Shown here one piece after another: positions 1 through 7,248 of a stretch of 12,635 bases of DNA. Within the stretch, counting starts at the first letter, position 1; every line of letters starts with the position of its first letter. The position numbers were made by a program, and so were the translations under genes. The notes beneath the pieces were generated by a model, which did not search any database, was not told where the DNA came from, and saw only the letters and a program-made list of their open reading frames with translations. The stretch is from an uncultured Catenibacterium sp. (lineage in GTDB: Bacteria; Bacillota_I; Bacilli_A; Erysipelotrichales; Coprobacillaceae): the NCBI RefSeq assembly GCF_900764565.1, contig NZ_CAAFOM010000183.1, forward strand, positions 1 through 12,635, read 5' to 3'.

Positions 1-54
1 TGAATGCATAAAGCATTGTAAATGGTTACAATAAAGATGCAGGAGGAAATGCGT

Positions 55-1929
55 ATGAATAATAGACAGCAGCGTATTATAGATATCCTTCATGATTATG
101 ATGAATGGGTAACAGGTAAAGAGCTTGCTTCTATGTTGTCTGTATCAGATCGTACAATCCGTTCTGATATTGAGCATATTAATAAAGAGTATGAATGTAC
201 TCTTATAGAAGCCAATCGCCGTAAAGGTTATCACTTAGATGAGATGCTGACAAGTGTCAAAGGCATTACAACAAAATCAGTGATTCCTCAGACATCTCAG
301 GAACGTGTATCCTGGATCATTAAAGAATTATTATTTAAGCAGGAAATCAATTTGATTGAATTACAGGATCGTATTTATGTGAGTGGTTATACGATTGATA
401 ACGATTTAAGAAATATCAGACGAATACTTGCTGAATATCCTTCTTTAAAAGTGGTTCGTGTCAAGAATCATATTCGTTTAGAAGGTGATGAAAATGAAAA
501 GCGTTCTGTATATAAGCATCTATTAGAATCAGAAATCAAAGGAAACTTCACTAATATTAGTGCTTTATCTCATTTGTGGAAGGATTTCAATTTGATTGAT
601 GTGGTAGAAATCTTTAAGAATGTCTGCGCAAATAATCATTATAAGTTCAAGAATGTTAGTCTTCCTATGTTGATGATGCATGCAGGAATTGCGATTGAAC
701 GTATTAGAAATAAGAACTATCTTTACGAGTCACAGAGTGACTGTACAGGGATTGATCTAGAATATCGTGTCTCAAAGGACTTCTTTGAAGAACTATCACA
801 AAAGCTTGGTATTCCTTATGTTGAAGAAGAAGTCGTTAAGTTTGCTTTCTTATTAGAAGGAAGAGGTAGTCATGTAGACTTAAAAACAGAATCTCAGCAG
901 TTAGTAGAAGAAGTACTATTAGATATCAGAGACTGCTTTGATATTGATTTTAGAGATGATGAAGAACTTTATAATAGTTTAATCATTCATATGCAGTCGT
1001 TACTTGACCGTATCAAAGTAGATAAGCCTAATACAACAGCTTACTTAAAGGAAATCAAAAGACAATATCCTTTAGTCTTTGAAATGGCTATTCATGCCAG
1101 TGATGTGATTTCTAAGGCAACAGGTAAACCATTGGTAGAAGATGAAATCTCTTATCTGGCATTACATTTTGGAACAGCCTATGAAAGACATATCAATACA
1201 CAAAAATACCGTGTCGTCATGATTATTCCCCATAATCAGATGCTTGCGAAAGCATGTATGGATAAGATTGAAACACGTTTTAGAGAACGTATGGAAATTA
1301 TTAAAGTATTCCCATTCTTTGAAAATAATATGATTGCATCACTTCATCCAGATTTGATTCTGACAGTTGTCCCATTACAGCATGAACTTTCTATTAAGAC
1401 AGTAGCCATCAGTTTATTTGTGAATTATGAGGATGAAAGTCAGATATTCCAGGCATTGAACCAATTAGATAGAGAAAAATATCATGATCAGTTCTGTCGT
1501 ATTGTGAAGAAGCTGATTGGACAGAAAACATTCTTTATTAAAGAAGACATCGCATCTAAGGAAGATGCCATTAACTATCTATGTGATAATCTGATTCAGT
1601 TAGGATATGCTACAAAAGAATATAAAGAAGATGTCTTTAAAAGAGAAGAAATGGCAGGAACAGCCTTTGTGCAGGGCTTTGCTGTACCTCATGCGATTAC
1701 AGTACAGCCATTACGTTCTACAATATCCGTTATGGTCTTAAAGAATCCTGTCAAGTGGGGTAAATATGAAGTCCGTCTTATTCTTTTATTATCTATTAGT
1801 GAACAGGACAATCAGATGCTGCATACATTCTTTGACTGGTTATCCAATGTATTGATTGATTATAACCAGCTAATGCAGTTTATTGAAGCAGACAATTATC
1901 AACAATTTATGAAGCTAATGACAGCGTGA
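55..1929 (+). CDS. PRD-domain transcriptional regulator (LicR/MtlR-type: HTH-PRD-PRD-EIIB-EIIA)
   Basis: Predicted PTS-controlled transcriptional activator of 624 residues, probably of the adjacent PTS operon. Seen in order: N-terminal winged HTH (about 5-60, with SVSDRTIRSDI), a second Mga-like HTH (about 85-140), PRD1 (about 175-275), PRD2 (about 290-390), an EIIB-like fold (about 385-470) and a C-terminal EIIA of the mannitol/fructose type (about 490-620). The putative phospho-histidines are H209 in PRD1, H312 and H371 in PRD2, and H546 in the EIIA motif FAVPHA. The second PRD1 histidine position reads FLLEG and is lost. The EIIB-like segment (VVMIIPHNQML) lacks the usual cysteine. In this family phosphorylation by HPr and by the cognate EIIB sets activity. 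The ATG at 55 is chosen because AGGAGG at 41-46 sits 8 nt upstream; in-frame ATGs at 22 and 49 have no usable site. Domain order favours a DNA-binding activator over an RNA-binding antiterminator. Target assignment is inferred from position. Confidence 0.9.
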   Translation: MNNRQQRIIDILHDYDEWVTGKELASMLSVSDRTIRSDIEHINKEYECTLIEANRRKGYHLDEMLTSVKGITTKSVIPQTSQERVSWIIKELLFKQEINLIELQDRIYVSGYTIDNDLRNIRRILAEYPSLKVVRVKNHIRLEGDENEKRSVYKHLLESEIKGNFTNISALSHLWKDFNLIDVVEIFKNVCANNHYKFKNVSLPMLMMHAGIAIERIRNKNYLYESQSDCTGIDLEYRVSKDFFEELSQKLGIPYVEEEVVKFAFLLEGRGSHVDLKTESQQLVEEVLLDIRDCFDIDFRDDEELYNSLIIHMQSLLDRIKVDKPNTTAYLKEIKRQYPLVFEMAIHASDVISKATGKPLVEDEISYLALHFGTAYERHINTQKYRVVMIIPHNQMLAKACMDKIETRFRERMEIIKVFPFFENNMIASLHPDLILTVVPLQHELSIKTVAISLFVNYEDESQIFQALNQLDREKYHDQFCRIVKKLIGQKTFFIKEDIASKEDAINYLCDNLIQLGYATKEYKEDVFKREEMAGTAFVQGFAVPHAITVQPLRSTISVMVLKNPVKWGKYEVRLILLLSISEQDNQMLHTFFDWLSNVLIDYNQLMQFIEADNYQQFMKLMTA

Positions 1930-1937
1930 GGTAACAA

Positions 1938-2489
1938 ATGAAAAAACAACAACAGACAATTGCATCATTACCAAGACGTTTTGGTGCTTACTTATTAGAC
2001 TGGTATATCGGTGCTCTTTTTACTTCTTTTCCTATTGCGATTGTATCACAGAAAGTCTATGGCACAATGAAGAACCAGAATCTATTAAAGTACCCTCATC
2101 AGTTAGGACTGATTTGTGGGCTATGCGCATTATTAGGTGCGACTATTTACTATGTTGTGATTCCTTTAGTGGTTAATAAGGGACAGACAATCGGTAAAAG
2201 AATCTGTCACATCAAGATTGTAAAGAGTGATGGTCAGGATGTCGGACTAAAAGAACTATTACTTAGAGAAGTATTAGGCGCTATTGTGATTGAAGGAGTT
2301 CTCTATTCGGCAAGTACGATTTTACATCAGGTATTACAGATTGGTTTGGGGATTAGTTTAGTGAAGCCAATGATGTATGTTGGATTTGTGATTACGATTG
2401 TGAGTGCTATTTTATGTCTCGTGAATAAGAAAGAACATCTAGCATTACATGATTATCTAGCACGTACTAAAGTAGTGGATTTTTCCTAA
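1938..2489 (+). CDS. RDD family membrane protein
   Basis: Small integral membrane protein of 183 residues with no assigned enzymatic role. The family signature is visible: the N-terminal RRFGAYLLDW supplies the Arg and Asp at the start of the first membrane segment, NKGQTIGKRICHIKIV forms the central loop motif, and LHDYLARTKVV supplies the second Asp near the C-terminus. Hydrophobic segments lie at about 17-38, 55-79, 110-135 and 142-162. The gene starts 8 nt after the regulator stop, and its Shine-Dalgarno (TGAGGT, 1927-1932) overlaps that stop codon, so the two are probably translated from one message. RDD proteins are widespread and mostly uncharacterised; some have been proposed as ion transporters. 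Why one sits between a PTS regulator and its PTS is not evident from sequence. Confidence 0.85.
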   Translation: MKKQQQTIASLPRRFGAYLLDWYIGALFTSFPIAIVSQKVYGTMKNQNLLKYPHQLGLICGLCALLGATIYYVVIPLVVNKGQTIGKRICHIKIVKSDGQDVGLKELLLREVLGAIVIEGVLYSASTILHQVLQIGLGISLVKPMMYVGFVITIVSAILCLVNKKEHLALHDYLARTKVVDFS

Positions 2490-2563
2490 ATAGAGGAAAT
2501 CGCATTCACTGCCTGAAAATAAATAAAAGTTTATACTATGAATTGTGAGATGGAGGAAATCAC

Positions 2564-2890
2564 ATGGAAGATTTAGAATTATTAAGTTTTAACATTATTT
2601 CTGCAGTGGGTACTGCAAAGTCACGTTATGTACAGGCAATGTATCTTGCTGAAAAAGGTGATTTTGATGAAGCTCGCGCAAAAATAAAAGAAGGAGAAGA
2701 AAGCTTTGTGAAAGGTCATGAAGCACATGCATCACTTATTCAGAAGGAAGCATGTGGTGAAAAGACAGTTCCAACAATTCTTCTTATGCATGCGGAAGAT
2801 CAGCTTATGAATGCGGAAACTACAAAAATCATGGCTGAAGAGATTATCAAACTATCTCAAAGAATTAAAAAATTAGAAGGAGGAGAATAG
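2564..2890 (+). CDS. PTS lactose/cellobiose-family EIIA component
   Basis: Cytoplasmic phosphocarrier of 108 residues, the usual length for IIA(Lac/Cel). It should take a phosphoryl group from HPr and pass it to the IIB protein encoded next. The family's active-site motif is clear: MHAEDQLM gives the phospho-histidine H76 and the metal-binding Asp D79. The rest is helical, as expected for a trimeric three-helix fold, with a charged C-terminus (KKLEGGE). The start has GGAGG at 2552-2556, 7 nt upstream. It opens the catabolic part of the operon, 74 nt after the RDD gene. A -10-like TATACT lies at 2532-2537 but no matching -35 is present, so any promoter here would need an activator such as the upstream PRD regulator. 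Substrate cannot be read from IIA alone. Confidence 0.95.
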   Translation: MEDLELLSFNIISAVGTAKSRYVQAMYLAEKGDFDEARAKIKEGEESFVKGHEAHASLIQKEACGEKTVPTILLMHAEDQLMNAETTKIMAEEIIKLSQRIKKLEGGE

Positions 2891-2891
2891 G

Positions 2892-3215
2892 ATGAAAAAG
2901 GTTTATTTATTTTGTAGTGCTGGTATGTCTACAAGTATTCTTGCAAGTAAGATGCAGGAAGTGGCTAACAGCCATAACCTACCTATCAAGGTAGCTGCTT
3001 TCTCTCATAACAAATTAGGAGAAATCGTTAATTCTGATTGTCCTGATTGTATTTTACTTGGTCCCCAGGTTGAATATCTTTATGATGAAACAGTGGCTAA
3101 CTTTGGACACCTTAATATACCTATTTCTGTCATCGACCAGGATGATTACGGTATGATGAATGGTGAAAGAGTGCTTAAAAAAGCAATTCTATTAATCAAG
3201 AAAAACAATAAATAA
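2892..3215 (+). CDS. PTS lactose/cellobiose-family EIIB component
   Basis: Cytoplasmic phosphotransfer protein of 107 residues that relays phosphate from IIA to the sugar bound in IIC. The N-terminal beta strand and P-loop-like motif YLFCSAGMSTSILA carry the catalytic cysteine C8, followed by helix 1, exactly as in IIB(Cel). The motif CILLGPQVEYL (about 54-64) is the conserved core strand and loop of the family. The ATG at 2892 lies one base after the IIA stop, and its GGAGG (2879-2883) falls inside the last IIA codons, so translation of the two is probably coupled. Together with IIA and IIC this gives a complete three-gene permease without a fused domain. Confidence 0.95.
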   Translation: MKKVYLFCSAGMSTSILASKMQEVANSHNLPIKVAAFSHNKLGEIVNSDCPDCILLGPQVEYLYDETVANFGHLNIPISVIDQDDYGMMNGERVLKKAILLIKKNNK

Positions 3216-3238
3216 TAATTAAAGGGAGTACTTAAAGT

Positions 3239-4606
3239 ATGATGAAACAACTTGAAAAGTATTTAATGCCTCTAGCGGAAAAAATCGGACGTAATAAATA
3301 CTTAATGTCAATTCGTGATGGTTTCTTAGTATCAACACCATTACTTATTGCCGGATCAATTTTCTTATTAATCGCAAACTTTCCAATTACAGCTTGGACA
3401 AAGTTCTTAGAATCAACAATTATTAACCAGGAAACTGGTCAGTCATTAGCTGCTTTCTTATCAAAACCATCTGATGCAACATTCACTATCATGGCAGTAT
3501 TTGCTGTTATGGGTATCGCTTATTCATTTGCTGGTCAGATGAAGACAAACAAGATCTTCGGTGCTGCCTGTGCACTTATGTCATGGTTCTTAATCATGCC
3601 ATATTCAATCACTGGTAATGTCACTGTAGGATCTAAAACTATTGAAGCAACTCTTTCTGGTATCCCACTAGGATGGGTTGGTGCAAAGGGTATCTTCGTA
3701 GGTATCATTACTGCATTCCTAAGCGTACATATCTATGCATGGGTAGAAGGTAAGGGCTGGACAATCAAGATGCCAGCTGGTGTTCCACCAACTGTTGTAG
3801 AATCTTTCTCAGCATTAATTCCAGCAACATTCGTAATGACTTTCTTCTTCCTAGTTAACTTAATCTTTGGTTTCTTAGGAACAAACGTATTCCAGATTAT
3901 CTTTGAATTCTTACAGACACCATTACTTAACCTTGGTGATACATTAGGTGCAATGGTTGTTGCTTATATCTTCTTACACTTATTCTGGTTCTTTGGTATC
4001 AATGGTGGATCTGTAGTAGGTGCAGTATTTAACCCAATTCTTCAGACTTTATCAGCTGAAAACATTCTTTACTTCACTCATCATCAGGGTACAGGTCATA
4101 TCATCTGTCAGCAGTTCCAGGACTTATTCGCTACATTTGGTGGATGTGGTTCTACATTATCATTATTAATCGCAATGTTATTATTCTGTAAATCTAAACG
4201 TATTACAGACTTAGGTAAATTGGCTTTAGTTCCAGGTATCTTTGGTATCAACGAACCAATCGTATTCGGTTTACCAATCGTATTAAACCCAACTATGCTT
4301 ATTCCATTCATGTTAGTACCAACAGTGAACATCATTATTTCATACATCTGTATGGCTCTTAAGATTGTTCCAATCTGTTCAGGTATCAACATCCCTTGGA
4401 CTATGCCACCAATTATCTCAGGTTTCTTAGCAACTAACTGGGTAGGTGCTGTTCTTCAGGGTATCTTAATTGTGATTGGTGTTATTATCTACATGCCATT
4501 TATCAAGGTACTTGATAAGCAGTACTTAAATGAAGAAGCTCAGGCTCAGGCTACTAAAGAAGAAGACGACATTGATTTAGACGACTTATCTTTTGACGAT
4601 CTATAA
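3239..4606 (+). CDS. PTS lactose/cellobiose-family EIIC permease
   Basis: Membrane-embedded sugar transporter of 455 residues with about ten hydrophobic segments. Family motifs include GFLVSTPLLIAGSIFLL (about 29-45), HLFWFFGINGG (247-257) and GIFGINEPIVFGLP (333-346). H247 and E339 are likely equivalents of the substrate and phosphorylation residues described in the structurally known diacetylchitobiose transporter ChbC; that equivalence is recalled, not aligned. The family moves beta-linked disaccharides such as cellobiose, chitobiose and lactose, so a beta-N-linked sugar-amino acid is conceivable but unproven. The C-terminus is a cytosolic tail rich in Asp and Glu (about 440-455). The start has GGGAG at 3224-3228; a second ATG follows at 3242. 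No glycosidase gene accompanies this PTS, which is unusual for a disaccharide system; amide-bond hydrolases follow instead. Confidence 0.95.
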   Translation: MMKQLEKYLMPLAEKIGRNKYLMSIRDGFLVSTPLLIAGSIFLLIANFPITAWTKFLESTIINQETGQSLAAFLSKPSDATFTIMAVFAVMGIAYSFAGQMKTNKIFGAACALMSWFLIMPYSITGNVTVGSKTIEATLSGIPLGWVGAKGIFVGIITAFLSVHIYAWVEGKGWTIKMPAGVPPTVVESFSALIPATFVMTFFFLVNLIFGFLGTNVFQIIFEFLQTPLLNLGDTLGAMVVAYIFLHLFWFFGINGGSVVGAVFNPILQTLSAENILYFTHHQGTGHIICQQFQDLFATFGGCGSTLSLLIAMLLFCKSKRITDLGKLALVPGIFGINEPIVFGLPIVLNPTMLIPFMLVPTVNIIISYICMALKIVPICSGINIPWTMPPIISGFLATNWVGAVLQGILIVIGVIIYMPFIKVLDKQYLNEEAQAQATKEEDDIDLDDLSFDDL

Positions 4607-4622
4607 GAAGGAGAGATGAAAC

Positions 4623-5144
4623 ATGAAAATCGTAATGATTTATGACCAGATCCAGTCTGGTAAAGGGATTAAAGATGATCACATGGTACCTTTAGGACTA
4701 GTAAAAGAATCATGTGGACCTGCTATTATGATGGAACCATTCTTAAAACAGGTAAATGGACATGTTGTATGCTGTTTATATTGTGGAGATGGATTCTATG
4801 AAGCAAATAGTGATGAAGTCAGCCGTAAACTTTGCGCAATGGTAGAAAAAATTAAACCAGATGTTGTTGTATGTGGTCCATGTTTCAACTATCTTGGCTA
4901 TGGACGCATGGCTGCTCGTGTCGCTTATGACATTAATGAAAAGACTCATTCACATGCTATGGCTGCAATGAGTATAGAAAATGAAGAAACAATTAATGAA
5001 TATAAAGACAAGGTTCATATCATCAAGACACCTAAGAAGGGTGGTACTGGTTTAAATGAATCATTAGAAGGAATCTGTCAGCTTGCTAAAGCAATGTGTG
5101 AACAGAAAGATGAAGACATCGTTGCTTCTAAGTATTGTTTCTAA
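4623..5144 (+). CDS. GrdB-like protein (glycine/sarcosine/betaine reductase component B, N-terminal module only)
   Basis: Function unknown. The 173 residues match the N-terminal part of the selenoprotein B subunit of glycine/betaine/sarcosine reductases. Visible correspondences to the remembered GrdB pattern are CLYCGDGFYEANSDEV (compare ICGDxxFxEN), KPDVVVCGPCFNYLGYGR (compare PDxFIAGPAFNAGRYG), then SIEN and VHIIKTP. Full-length GrdB is roughly 430 residues, and its selenocysteine lies in the missing C-terminal region. Here the gene ends at an ordinary TAA with no in-frame TGA, so it is not a selenoprotein. Ten cysteines (31, 50, 51, 54, 71, 84, 87, 152, 159, 172) are a high count, and C84 and C87 replace Ala in the GPAFNAG motif. 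AAGGAG at 4608-4613 precedes the start. It sits directly between the PTS and the glycosylasparaginase, suggesting a role on the imported substrate. It could be a binding or redox protein; classical glycine reductase activity is unlikely. Confidence 0.8.
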   Translation: MKIVMIYDQIQSGKGIKDDHMVPLGLVKESCGPAIMMEPFLKQVNGHVVCCLYCGDGFYEANSDEVSRKLCAMVEKIKPDVVVCGPCFNYLGYGRMAARVAYDINEKTHSHAMAAMSIENEETINEYKDKVHIIKTPKKGGTGLNESLEGICQLAKAMCEQKDEDIVASKYCF

Positions 5145-5152
5145 ATTAACTT

Positions 5153-5179
5153 GAGGATACGTGAGGACGTATCCTCTTT
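5153..5179 (+). terminator. Intra-operon hairpin with weak T-tail
   Basis: Perfect 9-bp stem (GAGGATACG at 5153-5161 with CGTATCCTC at 5168-5176), 6-nt loop, followed by only TTT before C. It fills most of the 56-nt gap between the GrdB-like gene and the glycosylasparaginase gene. The short U-tract argues for partial termination or an RNA-processing or stability hairpin rather than a full stop. Confidence 0.6.
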
Positions 5180-5200
5180 CAATAAAAGGAGGATATTAAC

Positions 5201-6154
5201 ATGTACGGTATTATTGCTACTTGGAGAATGGCTTTAGAAGGTATTACAAAAGCAGACGAAGTATTAAAGAATCATGGAGATGCAGGAGATGCTATTGTTG
5301 AAGCTGTTAAGGCTGTAGAAGATTTCCCATATTATAAATCAGTAGGTTATGGGGGATTACCTAATGAAGAAATGATTGTAGAATTAGATGCAGCTTATAT
5401 GAACGGAAATACTCTTTCTGTAGGATGTGTTGGGGCAATCAAGGACTTTGCGAATCCTGTAGAAATCGCAAGAAAGTTATCTCATGAAAAGGTCAATAAC
5501 TTCTTAGTAGGTGCAGGTGCTGAAAAGTATGCATCTAAGAATGGCTTTGAAAGAAAGAATATGCTCACTGAACGTGCTGAAATTCATTATCATAATAGAT
5601 TAAAAGAAATGACTCAGGAAATTAAACCTTATTCTGGTCATGATACAGTAGGTATGGTCTGCTTAGATGAACATGATAAGATGACTTCTGCAACTTCTAC
5701 AAGTGGATTGTTTATGAAACGTTCTGGTAGAGTAGGTGATTCACCAGTCTCTGGATCTGGTTTCTATGTGGATAGTGAAGTCGGTGGTGCAAGTGCTACA
5801 GGTCTTGGTGAAGATGTCATGAAGGGCTGTGTCTCTTATGAAATCGTAAGAATGATGAAAGAAGGTATGCACCCACAGGAGGCATGTGAAAAAGCTGTTA
5901 ATACATTCTCTAAAGAACTCATTAAACGTCGTGGTGAAGCAGGAGATATGTCTTTAATCGCTATGAATAATAAAGGTGAATGGGGATGTGCCACAAACAT
6001 TGAAGGTTTCTCATTTGTTGTTGCAACTCCTGAACTTGAACCAACTGTATTTGTAGTAAAGCATGAAGGTGAACATAGCGTATTTGAAAAAGCAAGTCAG
6101 GAATGGCTTGATGATTATATGCGTACAAGAACAGCCCCATTGGTAAGAAAATAA
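5201..6154 (+). CDS. N4-(beta-N-acetylglucosaminyl)-L-asparaginase (glycosylasparaginase), Ntn hydrolase
   Basis: Predicted autoprocessing amidase of 317 residues that cleaves the sugar-asparagine amide bond, yielding aspartate and a glycosylamine that breaks down to sugar and ammonia. GHDTVGMV places the autocleavage site before T149, which becomes the catalytic N-terminal Thr of the beta subunit. The known active-site set of the Elizabethkingia enzyme (Trp11, Thr152, Thr170, Arg180, Asp183) is matched at a constant offset of 3 by W8, T149, T167, R177 and D180; TSTSG and SGRVGDSPVSGSGFY are the surrounding motifs. This favours glycosylasparaginase over isoaspartyl peptidase. No signal peptide is present (MYGIIATWRMALEG), so it acts in the cytoplasm on an imported substrate, unlike the exported Elizabethkingia enzyme. 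GGAGG at 5188-5192 fixes the start. If the PTS phosphorylates the sugar, the true substrate may be a 6-phosphate form. Confidence 0.92.
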   Translation: MYGIIATWRMALEGITKADEVLKNHGDAGDAIVEAVKAVEDFPYYKSVGYGGLPNEEMIVELDAAYMNGNTLSVGCVGAIKDFANPVEIARKLSHEKVNNFLVGAGAEKYASKNGFERKNMLTERAEIHYHNRLKEMTQEIKPYSGHDTVGMVCLDEHDKMTSATSTSGLFMKRSGRVGDSPVSGSGFYVDSEVGGASATGLGEDVMKGCVSYEIVRMMKEGMHPQEACEKAVNTFSKELIKRRGEAGDMSLIAMNNKGEWGCATNIEGFSFVVATPELEPTVFVVKHEGEHSVFEKASQEWLDDYMRTRTAPLVRK

Positions 6155-7248
6155 TGAATGAAGAAATACTAAAAGCTGTTGATGAGATTGCAGATGAGAT
6201 GATTGAAGGCATCAAGCGTATTGTACGTATTGATAGTGTAGAATCTGAGGCTGTTAGTGATGCTCCTTTTGGAGAAGGTGTACGCCATGCACTTGATGAA
6301 ACACTCCAGTTATCTCGTGATCTTGGATTTGAAACAGTAGATGTTGATCATTATATCGGCTATGCACGTTATGGACATAGTGATGATTATGTATGTGCCT
6401 GTGGTCATTTAGATGTTGTACCAGTAGGTGAAGGCTGGAAACATCCACCATTTAGTGCTTATGAAGAAGACGGCGTGATTTATAGCCGTGGTATCTTGGA
6501 TAATAAGGGTCCTATTCTTTCATGTCTTTATGCCCTTACTGCTTTAAAGAGACTAGGTATAAAGCCTGAAAGAGAGGTACGTATCATTTTTGGATGTGAT
6601 GAAGAATCAGGATTTGAAGATTTAAAGTATTATTTAGATCATGAAAAAGCACCGATTGCTGGTTTTACACCAGATTGTAAATATCCTGTTATTTATGCTG
6701 AAAGAGGACGTGCTGTTATTAAAGTGAAAGCTGATTTGGATCATTTGATCACCTTTATGAATAAATATATCTTAAATTCACAAAATAAAGGTGAAAGATT
6801 GGGGATTGATTATAAGAATGATGAGTTTGGACAATTAGAAATCCGTAACTATCATTTAACTAAAGAAGACTTCAGTTTTTCTATCAGTTATCCTGCAGGG
6901 TTGACATTAGATGAAATACTTACTCAACTTAATAATATAGAAGGATATGAATATGAAGTCGTGTCTCATTTCAAGCCTGTTTATTTTGATAAAAAGGCAC
7001 CTATGGTAGAAATTATGAAAGAGACATATGAATATGTAACTGGTAATGATGGAACACCTGTGACTACTACAGGAGGTACTTATGCGAAAATGATGCCTCA
7101 TATTGTTCCATTTGGACCTTCTTTCCCAGGACAGAAGGGGATTGGACATAATCCTAATGAATGGATGACAAGAGAGGATCTTATTACCAATGCAAAGATT
7201 TATGCCTTAACACTTTATCAATTATCTAGAAAGGAAACAGAACTATGA
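6154..7248 (+). CDS. M20 family metallopeptidase, compact PepV-like dipeptidase
   Basis: Predicted cytoplasmic di-zinc peptidase of 364 residues. The metal and catalytic residues follow the PepV pattern: H85 and D87 in GHLDVVP, bridging D116 in GILDNKGP, general base E150 with E151 in CDEESG, D174 in FTPDC, and H332 in GIGHNPNEWM. Spacing matches remembered PepV positions (87, 89, 119, 153, 154, 177) up to D174, but the last His comes about 107 residues early (439 in PepV). The internal lid domain is therefore much reduced, which may alter substrate size range. The start codon overlaps the previous stop in TAATG with no clear Shine-Dalgarno, so translation is probably coupled to the glycosylasparaginase. 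The likely job is to cut a dipeptide or amino-acyl amide that carries or follows the glycosylated asparagine. Amidohydrolase or deacylase activity cannot be excluded. Confidence 0.88.
   Translation: MNEEILKAVDEIADEMIEGIKRIVRIDSVESEAVSDAPFGEGVRHALDETLQLSRDLGFETVDVDHYIGYARYGHSDDYVCACGHLDVVPVGEGWKHPPFSAYEEDGVIYSRGILDNKGPILSCLYALTALKRLGIKPEREVRIIFGCDEESGFEDLKYYLDHEKAPIAGFTPDCKYPVIYAERGRAVIKVKADLDHLITFMNKYILNSQNKGERLGIDYKNDEFGQLEIRNYHLTKEDFSFSISYPAGLTLDEILTQLNNIEGYEYEVVSHFKPVYFDKKAPMVEIMKETYEYVTGNDGTPVTTTGGTYAKMMPHIVPFGPSFPGQKGIGHNPNEWMTREDLITNAKIYALTLYQLSRKETEL

Noticed and set aside
3..17. AATGC/GCATT hairpin at the left edge
   Set aside because: The stem is 5 bp, lacks a T-tail and cannot be placed in context without upstream sequence.
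22..54. Earlier ATG starts for the PRD regulator
   Set aside because: The ribosome site at 41-46 would lie inside the coding sequence or too close to the start; the ATG at 55 has ideal spacing.
2482..2499. Short inverted repeat TTTCC/GGAAA after the RDD gene as a terminator
   Set aside because: The stem is only 5 bp with an 8-nt loop and no T-run follows.
2532..2537. TATACT as an independent promoter for the PTS genes
   Set aside because: No -35 box lies at suitable spacing, so it was not listed as a promoter; an activator-dependent promoter remains possible.
4108..4392. Open frame on the minus strand inside the EIIC gene
   Set aside because: It lies wholly within a clearly conserved gene, has no ribosome site and encodes nothing family-like.
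4623..5200. Selenocysteine readthrough extending the GrdB-like gene
   Set aside because: The gene ends at TAA, not TGA, and the following sequence is a hairpin and the next ribosome site, not GrdB C-terminal sequence.
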